Shown: positions 26,901-40,500 of the stretch, in pieces
Position numbering within the stretch: position 1 is the first letter of the stretch
Layout of the letters: each line of letters begins with the position of its first letter
Translations under genes and position numbers: made by a program
Assembly (NCBI RefSeq): GCF_020882245.1
Contig: NC_083597.1
Coordinates: 71,340,152 to 71,404,151 of the forward strand
Source: Rhopalosiphum padi
Lineage: Eukaryota > Arthropoda > Insecta > Hemiptera > Aphididae
Direction of reading: 5' to 3'
DNA: 64,000 nucleotides
Notes under the pieces: model-generated
What the model was told of the DNA's origin: nothing
What the model saw: only the letters and a program-made list of their open reading frames with translations
The model's database searches: none

Positions 26901-29900
26901 AGCGAGAAATAGATAAAATAATTATATTATTTTCCGTGGTGCGAACCTAATTTATTTTCAGAAAAATGCCCGACTGTTATTAATACCAAACCAAACCCTA
27001 CTATTTATCCCTCTATTACATAAGTACTCAGTTAAACTGTATAAAATACAAAAAAAAAAAAATCGTTTTTAGTATGTAGATTTGCAAACGTTTTAAGTTA
27101 ATCTATATTCTATACTATTTTAATATAATATTATATAAGTTTGATACTCTTCTAACACTCCTTAAATTCTGCATACGAACACATGTATACGCATTTTATT
27201 ATGTAATTTATTTCTTTGTTCGGAACACAATTAAAATACGGTACATGTGGTGAGTATATAACGTGAAAACAAAAATAGAATTTGATTTCTTTTTTTTAAT
27301 TGTTAAAAATAATACATCCAACCTGTGCGGAAAGACACGTCATATAAGATATTATGCGATTTCGTTATAACCCATTTGTGATACGTGCCTCAAGTCTATG
27401 GACGAGGCTTTTACTTTATAGTGTGATATTTTTGAATAATTCTCCTTACATAAAACATTATGTGACAAGTCAATTAGCTTAATCATGAAAATAATCATCG
27501 CACTGGTTATAAATGTCGTTGATTCACTAATCATCGTCATCATCATCAAAAAAAAAAAAAAAAAACTGGACCTTTCAATACTGATTATTAATATAATTTG
27601 TAAAAATCAATAGATTTTTTAATAATTCTTAAAAATTTCAGATATTGTAATATATCTTTTGATTATAATTTTATAACTGTAACATTTTGTTCGAATCATA
27701 ATTTCATTTTTTCTTAAAAATATATCAATAAGGATCTATTTTATTTTTAATATTCGAATTAGTTTTATTATATCAATAATAGTTTACTGATTGATGTGTA
27801 AGATCATTATTCCGAAATGACTATGGTGTATAGCCATATAGGTATATTATCATTATAAAGTAGGTAGTTAAAATATTTTTATAACAAAAACAATGAAGTC
27901 TCTACTCGCTCTTTTGTTATGGAATGTATTATATTATTTAATGGATGACGTGATTATATAATATAATATATAATCATGGTATGGTGTCAATAAATTAATG
28001 TTTTTGTAAAATTTTTTCATAAACATAAAATGCCGTGAGAGAAACGTCCGTTGACCGTAATAATATTATAACTGTAAAGTAGTTGTGGCAGCATTATGCA
28101 TACATTTTTTCGTTCACATTTTGGGCAGTGGCACGTGCCGATAATGTGAAAACGGGTATTATAATAATATAATACATATGGTATAGATTCTATGTCATAG
28201 CGCCTAGTTACGTGGTAGATCTATCTCTAAACCATTTCACAATTCATATAAAAGTAGGTACATTTTGCGCAATGATTATTTACACAACAATAGTATGTGT
28301 AAAGTATCAACAAAATAATAGTTTTGAGTGTATCTCCTCATCGAGTTGGTGTCGATTATTGATGTGCTAAATTTGTATTAAATTATTAAAAATCAGATAC
28401 GAAAAATAACTTTTAGAGTTATTTCAGTTCAAGTTATTTTATTATTTATTTCTATAAATTAATTATATTACTATTATAGTTGTTTATATAAGTATTATGG
28501 TGTATCGAAGTAATTGTTTTCAAAAATGTTGCATTCATTATGTATAAATAACTATTATAAACTTATAAGTTAATACCACGTTCCGTAGAATGGTGTGAAT
28601 TAGTTTTTTGTTTAAATAACCTAATTATTAATCTAAATATTTTAAAATTTATCAAAAATCGATAAAGTTAAAAAATCATTTTTCGTTTAATGGTTGATGT
28701 AATCAAAATTTAAGCTTCAAATGTCTTAAAAAAATTATGGTTTTTATGTAATTTTGATATTTTTTAGAATTTTTTATTAGACTTATTTATCACAACCTTG
28801 TATTACTACATTTTTAAAATTGGAAACATTATAAATTGCTCTCTAAAAAATAATTTTTAAAGATTTAAAGTATTTTAATCATATCTATTAAGCGCTCCAT
28901 AAATATTTGGTATGCAAATTTAAGGCGCTTGGTTTTGCTTGAATATTTCGGAATTTCTGTAATTTTTATAATTATATTGAAAAGTTCTGGGAATTTTCAA
29001 TCAGAAACTATCCTCCAAGTGGAAAATTGATCTATTTTTACTGCTTCAAAAGTGATGACAAAAGCACACGAATAAATAAATCACACATGGTTGCAAACTC
29101 GCTCCACTCAAAATCTACAATTATTAGTAGCGCCTTATTATTTGTGAACAGAGTAGTGAAGTGGAAGACGCAGTGTTTGGATGGAAATTGTTATTTTGAT
29201 TATGATTAATTTTGTTTTTCGTTATACTCGTATATTTTGTAAAATCCAATCTGAGTGGTTTAGAGAAAGAAAATATTAATAAGATAAATCTTAGGTAGTG
29301 AAACATAAAATCAAAATTTCTTTATACAAGAACTTTTCGTGAATCGCATTAGAACTTTATAATATATTGTAACGGTGATTATGTATAAATATTTTATATA
29401 CTACCTATAACCAGACAGTGTTTGTCATTAATCAGTCACATGCATCAATGTTACGTAATCAAGATAGTTTCAATTGTAATTCGTAATCAGTTACATAATT
29501 TAAAAACGACTATATAAATATAACTAAAATTGTAATTTTTAAAAATTGAAATATTTTTTATATCTTGTTATTTTATTTTTTGTATATTTTTTTCATCAAC
29601 ATGAAAGTTAGTTAGGAAAAAAAAATAGTAATATTACCTAATAGTAAATAATTTAATAATATAATATTGGTGTATAAATGTATTCTCCTAATGTTAATGC
29701 CGTTATCCATGTTTTGTGTCAATATTATATTATTATATATTATATGATAATCTAATCATACATTTATTATAAAAACTTATAATATCTTATAATATTTTAT
29801 AACCAATGTTTTAATTAATTTCAATTTGAATACATTTAAATTTTAGCTGTGTCTTACTGACTTATAACTTACTAAATATATTTTTCTTACGATTCCTGTC

Positions 29901-32900
29901 CGCTTTATACAAACAAATATTTAGCTATTATAATTTTCTTAAAGTTATGAACATAAATAATTATGAAACTTTATTCGTAACTAAAATGTAACTAAGTTAT
30001 TGTAAATGTAATTTATAACCAGTTACAAATTTCCATAGTATCTTATATCTTGTAACTAGATACTCAATTTTAATGTAGCTTCTAACATTTACAACTATAC
30101 GAGTAGTTTGTTCATTTCTTTCTATATCCATTGTTTAAAATGTATTATTAATAATAATAATTAAACAGACCACCAACAATTAGCAACCTTTAATAATTAA
30201 TAATTATATGGAAATAATAATTATTATTGTATAAAACATCATCGTGATGAAGTTATAATGAACGGAAAACGGTTTGGTTTGATAAAATAACGATTTTTGT
30301 ATTTCCACACACGCGATTTGAAAAATAAAACGTGTTCTGGGGGTTGTATTTGTGCACGCAAAAATAGTGTGACCTAGTTGAGTTTTATTTTCTAATATAT
30401 TTTTTGAACAATTGCATGGTAAAGTCTAATTTTCTGAAATATCGTAGATTATAATTTGAATTCTAAAGCCATAATAATATAGCACTACCTTGGAAAGTTC
30501 GGTTATAACTTTCTCGTCTATTTTATAGGCACGCATATAATAACATATCTGCGTAATTATTCGGATGAGTAGGTATTTGTTTCTCATACGATGGATGGCC
30601 AAAGTAAATTATGTTACCTACCTTTATTATATTTAATTTTTTACTATTATTATATTATTTTTTTTGACTTTTTATCGATTTTCAAAAATAATATATTTAT
30701 ATAAATCCGAAAATGAAAAAACCTCTATATATTCATTTTTCTTTTTCATAAGTAGTAAATATTATAGTAATATGTTATATTGAACTATTTTGACCAAAAA
30801 TATCCCATATAGCATATAATAATAATTATAAATATTGCTTAATAATGCATTTTTGTTCATTTATAAGTAAATTTCGATGCAACATTGAAACAGTGAGAAT
30901 ATGTTTATGGTATACCTTAAAATTATTCCAAATATTTATTTAAGATAACATTGCGTAGATGTAGAAAAAAATATATTACGTAATGGTGAAAAGTTTTTAG
31001 CCACTACAATTAATATTTTTTGAATTACAATAACAAAAAACTAAAATCGTTTTTGGAAAGTTTGTTAATTTTTGTTTAAATATCCAATTTTATCATTATA
31101 GAACTTTAAATATTTTATAAAATAAATGTACACATGTATTTTTGATATTTTAAAATTGCCGCTATACTACAATTTATTTTTAATTTCATTTAGCGCCTAT
31201 TATTAAAAGTATTTGTATTTTTCTGCTCTCGAAGTTTAAATGTTAAAGCATTTTGACTGCGCTGAAACGTATTAATAAACGTATATAGGTTATTTTTAAT
31301 TTTATTTAATAAATAAATAAATGAATATTTAAAAATATTGTAGTTTTTAATAATAATAATAACTGTTTATCTCTCAAGTGCGCTTTATGTAAAAAAGGTA
31401 ATTAATTCATTCATTTTTTTCGATTCCAAATCCACATTATCGTGTATACTTGACAGTTGACATACAACTTGAGTACAAAATAACAGAAATAGTTTTTACG
31501 AGAATTTGAAACGATTAATATATTGTTTTGCAAACTATAATTTCCTTACATATGCTGTGTCTCACTATACCAATAACCGTCCGTCGCGCGTCAGCACGTA
31601 AGAACTCTTTATAGGAAGTGCGCCTTCATCCATCCTGCTCATCTATATATATATGGAGAGAGTTATGTACATGTTATGAAATAATAAATTTCATCTCTAA
31701 TGGAGAGGAGCTGCACAATCGATTTATCTCGTAACGGTAACTGTTTTCTTTTTTTTATTGTCACACACATACATACAAGGGGTTTCGTGATAGCAATTTG
31801 TCATTTTATTTTTTTATTTTATTTAGTTCACTCACCATTATATTGGATCTCATCCGCCTTTCTTGTGCCATATAAAATATAATATATATATATACTACCT
31901 ACCTACCATTCCGTCACCTCGACTCCGTCACCGGTATTAGCACCGTTTTGTCGAACACTACACTTTAAACGTTGCCGTAAAAAATAAAATAATAATATAA
32001 ACCAAATAAAAGTAGGTAAATATAAAAATAAAAACCACCACCTATTATATTATTTATTTATATATATCGTATATCATCGCGTACATGTTATAACCTATCG
32101 ACCTCCTGGAGTTTTTCGATATTCGCCACCGCCACCTTCGTGTTCGAAATGTTTAAACTTCAAAACACGCACACAGTGCCATGTTACGTGCACACGAGAC
32201 ATTTAATATAAGTCGCGTGTTGTGGCGTACCTATGGTGATTTTCGTCATCGTTGTTGTTGTTACTATATACATTGTGTATACGACATTATTTTATACGTA
32301 TTAATGGTATTTTTTAGTAGGGTGTAAGGGTTGTGGGTGGGCGATACCGATACGTATAATAACGTATTGCGTATACGTATAATATATATATACGTATGTA
32401 TAATTGACAATTGTGTATGATGACGTGAGTTGGGCGTATCTCCGTGTAGATGGTTAGCGAGCGAAGTATACTGTATTTTTCGTTACCTCGACCGAAATCG
32501 TATTTTTATCGCCACTGATTGCTTGTCGGTGGCTATTATGCCACGTTCTTATCTGTATTATTATGTTATTATAATATTATCGAAAAAAAAAACAAATGTA
32601 GCTTATCAAAGGTAGGTATATGGAAATTATATATGTTACAGTTTTGGAATTGTAGATATATTATACTACATATACGTATTATTGTATACAAGATAATACG
32701 CTGCATGTTCGGGGGCGGCGTAGCAACTAAATTTAGGTTTGTTAATCGAAATTCGTTCCATTTCCAATGGATTTTTATATTACTTTCTATAAATAGGAGA
32801 GGTTCAGAACGAAACTCTAAAAGATAATTCACGTGTAGCTTAGAACTAAATAGTTTTTATTTGTAATTTAAAAAAGTCATTTAGGATTTTTTTTAATTTA

Positions 32901-35900
32901 AGTAAGATTTCGTGTTTTTTGGAGGTCAACGTCATAACACGTGCTTTAAATATTTATGAACTGTATATAAATCAAAATTAATATTATACGCTTTTTATAA
33001 ATTAAAATAAACTACCTATGTATAATAGTGTTATGGACGTTGACCTAACATACCGGACGCTGGAGCTTATATGGATGACAAATAAATGAAAAAAAAAAAG
33101 TATTTAAATATTTATTTATGAAATATTAATCGAAGGACTTCTTAAATTCACACAGTTTGAACATAACGTATCCATTATAAACAAATGTATGGGTCGTATA
33201 AAAAAAAAGAAAATAATTAAAAAGCAAACCAAAAATATAATTTTATTATTATAGTATGTCGATTGCGAAACGCACAAATAGTCAATATATACATGTTATA
33301 TGTTATGTATATATATTATACGACATTAACTATAATAACATGTACGGTCTGTTTAAAATATACATCGTCTAGGTGCTGTTTTTGGGGTGACAACGTCATC
33401 ACTCTCCTCCCAACCTCAAATGACCAAATTCCACGAAAGCAAGCGAAGGGTACACATTTGTGCGGCGTCAATAAATTTTGTCTGCTGTCTCGCGAATGCG
33501 AAGGGGTAAATTAATTTTATATAATGCGTATATAAAACAGTTTTGTATTCATGATCCCCCTCCTTCATCTCCCATCATAACCACTACATATCCACAGATA
33601 AGTAGGTAAGCAAGCTTGGATACTTTTAGAATATAAAATACAGTTTTTTTCTTAAGTTTTTTTTTTATTATTAGAACTCTAACTTAGAAAATATATGAAG
33701 CTTAAAGTCTATATATACATTTAAAATACATTCACGTATTTATATGCGTAGTTACACATATAATAAATATAACTTCGATAATATTCACGGAAAAACGGAA
33801 CGTATTTCTGTATTTGCAATATCATATTAATACGATCGCGCTATTAAGTATGAGATAATACACTGTATACCCATGGTGTAATATGTATTCGTATTATCTT
33901 TAAACAATCGTAATTTTAACATTAATATTTATGACAATTTTATAAATTAATTGAGAAGAAGTATTGGATGTATAGGATAAAAAAAAAAAAAAAATGTATT
34001 TTATATCATAAAATTTAGTTTTGTTCAGGTCCATTTGATTAATAATAAGTATTTATATTAAATATTGTGTTTACGGGTCTATTCAATTTTATTTAAATGT
34101 TATGATACAATAAAGCAATTAAAAATGTTTGATGAATTAATTAAAGAACTGTCAATAAAATATATTTTATTTATTAATAACGGACAATAAGTCCCAAACA
34201 ATTATCAGATACAAAATATTATTAAAATTTAAAAAAATATTCGACAGAAGTTATGCTTATATGATAAATGTTTTGAAAGCAAAATTTAGATGTTAATGTT
34301 ATTACTATGTATAAGAAAAATAAATAAGAAAATACAATATAACTAATGTTACATAAAGTATAAAATGGTATAAATAAAAAAATAAACTACATAAATTAAT
34401 TTATGTTTTCAAGTGTATTAACAAAATATAGCAAAATATTTACTGGTAAGAGAATGGCATGTTTTTTTTTTTTATATAAAATACAGAATACAAATTTGGT
34501 TTTATTATGGTAATTATATTTATTTATTTTGAAGTTAATTTGGCTAAATATAAATGTGATATCGAAGATAATATTAAATATTTTATTCAGACATGTTGTA
34601 AACGACTATCTTTTAAATAATCATCTTTTGAATAATTATATGCAATATGCATTCAAGGATATCATCATGACCACTGATAAAAAAAAGAGTGACTTTGTAA
34701 GGTTCTTAACTTTTATATTTTAGAAAATATTTATAATTGAAATGACCAAATTATAGATATGGTATTATTATAAATCATTATTTAAAGCGAATGATCTCCC
34801 TTTAAAAACGTAGATTTGATGAATGTTAATTTCTAAGTAGAGGGTAAAGAACCTTTTTTTAAGAAGTATTAAAAATAAAAGTAATAGGTAGATAAAAAAT
34901 AAATCTTCTACATGCGTGTTTGGTAGATAAAGTATAAATCTACTAAAGTCTAAAAATTGTTAGGTAGTAGGTGAGAGCCGAGAGGTCATCAGGAAAATTT
35001 TATATATTATAATTTTAATTATTTAATTCATGCAATACATCATTTAAATTGATTTTACTTTTATTTTTTTTAATATAATTAAAGAATTTTATTAAACTAC
35101 TGAACGATGATTAATGACAATCAGAATAGATAATTTATTATAACTTGATGCGAATTAATCAACACTACTATAATCGTCATTAGCTGTTTCGCAGTTCAAA
35201 GTTAAATAATTAAAAATACCAGAGGATGATCATATATTTTTTTATAAAAATCTAAAGTGGACTAGAATTTAAATTGAGTGAAAGTTGATCATTCTGTGAG
35301 TACATTTTTTAATAATTTTACTACAAAGTTTACATTCTGTTCATGAACAGAAATTTCAAATCTTAAATTTAGTAAAAATGTTTTTTTAAAAATCATAGCA
35401 TGACTATTGTTTTTTGTTTAATTAGAATTAGAATTAGAATTAGAAAATTAGAAACATTTTACAAAACTATTTCTTATGAAATTAGAATAAAAATATTTTT
35501 CTGGGGAAAAAAAATTATCGATAGAAAAATATAAAACATAATATAATTATTAATTATATTTATCGTAAATGAATAAAATTATTTATTTCATTGACTATTG
35601 ACCAAACATAAGATTTATTTAAAAAAAAAAGATAATTGGTGATATTTGAAATAATAATGTTCATATTTAGTTGTTAATGATAATTATTAATCTAGATCAA
35701 AAATAACCCCTATTAAAAATAGCAATGGACTACAGGATCATTATTAAGAGTCACATCTGGGGAAGAAGAATTATTGTATAAAACAATATCAAGAATTATA
35801 TTTTTAAATTTGAATTAATATATTTTTTTAAATACTTTACATCTCGTGTAATAAAAAACTAATAAATATGTCTATTCTGTTAATATCCCTCTGAATAATA

Positions 35901-37505
35901 ACTTAAACCAATAATTATACTCTTATTCAATATGATGCCATATTGATAGTTAGAATGAAGCTTTAAAATTTAATCAACATTTAAAATGTTTAAATCTATA
36001 ATTAGTTGAACTTCATTTATATTTAACTAATGAAAAACTTATAATCATAATAAATGGTGATAAATGTAACCTGTATCCATTTTCGCGCTAAATAGTAAAT
36101 TGTGAGTAATTTTCCTGTAAAAAAATATGATTTAATCCACTGAAAAATTATGCGCTCAATCGTGTCGTACATTTTTTTTAATTGCATCTAAACAAAGAAT
36201 ACGGTAATCTGACTAATCCTATTTGAATTATCTAAATAATGGTAATTATTTCGCTAATGGCATAAATTAATAGATCTTATCAGTATGCACTTGGGTTAAA
36301 ATCTAATCAAGTAGACTCGATTTCTGATCTTCCAAAGTAGGTATATCCAATACGCATAACGTATCTAATCATTCCTCCTATCTAAACAATGTTTCATAAA
36401 TAATTATAATAGTTAATCATTGTCGAGCTACAGCACAAGCATATATTTATTCCACTGAGTTTGAGTTTGAATTTTTATATTTTAAATATATATATATATA
36501 TATATATATATACCTAAATAAAATGATTCATGCATACTATACTAAATTATCATATTTAAAAGATTGCCATATTATTTAGATAATAATATTTATATTATGT
36601 GAATATAATATAAAACAATGTCTGGTCAATATGTCGGATGTATAAAATATTTTGATAAATATATTGGAAAAACATAAATATTAAATCGTATAGAGACAAT
36701 TAATAATAAAAAATAATATTTTCATTTAATACATTTTGATATGAAAAAAAAGCGATCTCAATTATATTGGGATAATATTTTAAAACTTTCTTTTAAACTA
36801 CTAACAAATAATCTGAATATATTAAAACTGTACTGAAAACTTTTTTCAAATATTGTTTTGCTATGTAGGTATACTTTAAAGTATATGAGATGCATATATA
36901 TTTATCATATGGCATGATGGAATAATGCTTGGGAATGACTCTAGAAAAAAAATATTACAAAAAACTAATATTTCAAGGCTGTATATTACAGCAACATCCG
37001 TCACATTTCAATAAAATCCACAAATTATTCTGGATATTATAAATCATAAAATATTTCTTCTTTGCAAACGTAAATTTATAGTTATTTCCATAGATTCATT
37101 ATATTGGTCAAATATAAGGTACCTAATAAAAGTTATTTTTAAATATATTTGTGTTTTTTAATTTTTATTAAACATCTTTAATCTTATAAATATCAATTTT
37201 AAGATCATTTATCTTACAGATGAGTGTTTCAATTTATGATTATTTTTTTGTACATACAAATAACCCAAAACACATAATTATAAATCCAACTAGTCAGCAA
37301 AAAAAATAAATCAAAAATTATAAATATTTAATATCATAATATACAACAAAAGATTTATCTATATCATAAAAAAAAAAAAATAAGCTAAGTGAAATCAATT
37401 TGGTACCTTATTATTATATATTATATTATGGTGTATTACGATTTCGCCTAAATATCTGATTCTTCATTTTTGTAACTATACAATTAATTCAATATAATTA
37501 CATAG

Positions 37506-37553
<48 letters not shown>

Positions 37554-40500
37554 CTACGTTGAATTAAGTGGCTAAATAGAAGCTGCTCTAATGTATAATA
37601 TGATCGTATATATAGTATATTATTAATAGGTCACTGTAATAGATGTGTTCAATTTTAGTTCAATTACATACTTAAAATGAAGTTGAGTGTATTCTATTAA
37701 ATAATTTGTAAGCCTTTGCTATTGTAACAAATTTTCTCAAATTTTGAACTTAAGCTTTTACAAAAAAAAACACGCTTACGAATTTTTTATAACTTATACA
37801 TTTTTAAATAATCAATTTAATCATACAAAATTCAAAAAACCTTACTATAAAACCATAATATATATAAAACAAAACTTATCATAAAATCAATATGTTCATC
37901 GCTTTAATCAAAATCTAAAGTAGTGTATTCCATTATCGAAATATCCTGAGAAATTGTCAACTAAAGTATTGAACTATTCTGCAATATACCATATCATTTG
38001 TTTTAGTTGAATCAAGAATTATTTGCATTCTTCGATACTAAAATACTGATTAAATTAACAGGCAATGATATCCATTGAAAATTCTTTATGTGCAAGATAT
38101 TAAATTACAAAGAATTACGAAAATACGTAAATACGATAAATTATCAAAAAAAAAATTCTGATGAAACTTACTAGTCACATCGTAATATTTTGCGAAATAA
38201 ACTATATTAATTATATTCTAAATTTGTAGCCTTTAACTTATAAATAATTATACCAAGGGAAGGTATATTTAAATCCAATTATATATTAATTGGTTGATAT
38301 AATATTATACATTAATCAATTTAATATTATGAATTATTAGGTTATAAATTAATTATTTTAATAAATAATTTAGTAGAATATCGATGCATTCTAAAACGAG
38401 TGTCTAATTTCTAACATTTTTGCTAACTGATTTTAGACTTAGCGGAGACGAAGATTAGGTTACATATAAATAACTAGTCGATTAATTCCCACAGACAAGA
38501 ACTAAAACGTATAAAAGTGATAAATACACGTTATTATTTCATGTATATAGAGATACATTTATAATGAAAACTATAATTATCATGTTTTCTTATTAGCACA
38601 AATTATTGGTTACCTATCTTATATATTCAGGAAATTTGTTTTTATATAATTTATAAATATTATACAAGATGAACTTTATGCAAGTAGTTAGTAGCTATTT
38701 ATTAACTTTTACATTAATTATTCCTTATTTCAAATTCACACGTATTGTAATTGTTTTGAATATTTAATTTGGGCTTAAAAAGCGTACGATTTTATCATCT
38801 AAAACAATTAAAACTCACAATATAGTATAATATGATATGTAACTAATTTTCGTTTTCATTGTATGGTATAACATTGTATGGTGCACACACACTCACATAT
38901 TACATAAATATATTTAATAATATGCGTATAATCATAAATATAATGTAGCCTATAATACGAAGTATTGATTTGATAATTGAACATTATATTATGCACAATA
39001 ATTATTCGTTTATATTGTTAAATATGTCAATTTATTTTTTCATCTTTTTTACTTATACCTACTCACCATTGAGAATCATCGGCATTCGAATATCACGATC
39101 AACACCACGACTACTACCGCCGCCGGTTGCGAACGTATGTATTCTCGAATATGGGTAATGGTTTTTTTTTTTAGCTACAAGAGCAGCATATTCATCACGA
39201 ATTTTTCACCAGAAATATAGTATATAGTCTGACAAATATATAATATTAGGTATGATTATATTATATTTTACGCGTGCGTGTGAAAAAGTATTCTTATACG
39301 TATTATACATTATACCTAACTTAATACACAACTCGTATTCGTATATTATTATTTTTATATGTATGAATGTGTGTAGATATGAGGAATGTTCTGTGTACTT
39401 GATAAACGCACTATATATTGTAGGGTATAATATACACTATACCGGATAATAGAAAGGAATTGAGCAAAAAATTGAATTTCACAAATGGAAACGTCGCGTA
39501 CAAACGTACAAAACTGTGATATTTCGCGGCTCTCTGAACATTATTATTATTATTATTATACTTTTTGTGTTCCATTAGTGTACAGAGATTTTCATGTTTT
39601 TTTTTAACAGTTATAAAACATTTCGGACGCCCGAATTTGTTTGTGTACATGTTTCTTGTAACATGCATATAAGTATTATTTACTGTTTGAAAATTATTAG
39701 GAAGTCGAAACATTGATATTATATTTTTGGTAGAAATCACTTTGGTTACCAAAAATTAGATTTTATGGACAAATCTCGTGGTCCCAACAAAATTTTACTA
39801 CGATGCACAAAATTAATCCCTTGAAATTTACTTAAACCGGTTTCTTTTGAATTATTAAATTATATTGTTTAATGACATCAAGTATCAACTATAGAAATAT
39901 TAATATATATATACATGTATATGTGTACGTACCACTTTACCGCGGAATATAATTTCGTTACATTTCGCGTTCATGATGGTTTAACATACAATACACTATT
40001 TATTAATCTTCCCCCCCCCACTCTAACGTGTTGTCCGTGGCATATCTGAAACAAAATCGTGAATAATTGTTTATACGGAAAATATTTTAATCTTCTTTAC
40101 TCGATGGCATAAACTGATAGTATGATGATTTATTCTTGTTACAGTCTTCGTAAAGACTGCGCAGGTTGTTATTTTATTTTTATTTAATTAAGTAAATTTG
40201 AACGTATTCATTTTTCATTCTTATAAACTCTTCTGTAAGGTTAAATACGATGTGTATAAATGTCTTATGCGTGCACCGACAATTATCGTTAATTTACGTT
40301 TTATTATTTTTCTTAAACAAAAAAATATACAAATAATTTACATAATACCATCACATACATTAAGGCAGTAGTCACCAATTAATATTTTTGAAATGCCGCA
40401 TTAAGAATCTGAAAATTTTTCGCAAAAATTCTAATTACATATTTACATTATTTAAAAACCAATAATATTTAACAAAAATAATAATATATATAATTTTGTC

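Noticed and set aside
35420..35451. Hexamer repeat suspected to be telomere-like
   Set aside because: The unit is AATTAG, not the insect TTAGG, and the array has only four to five units.
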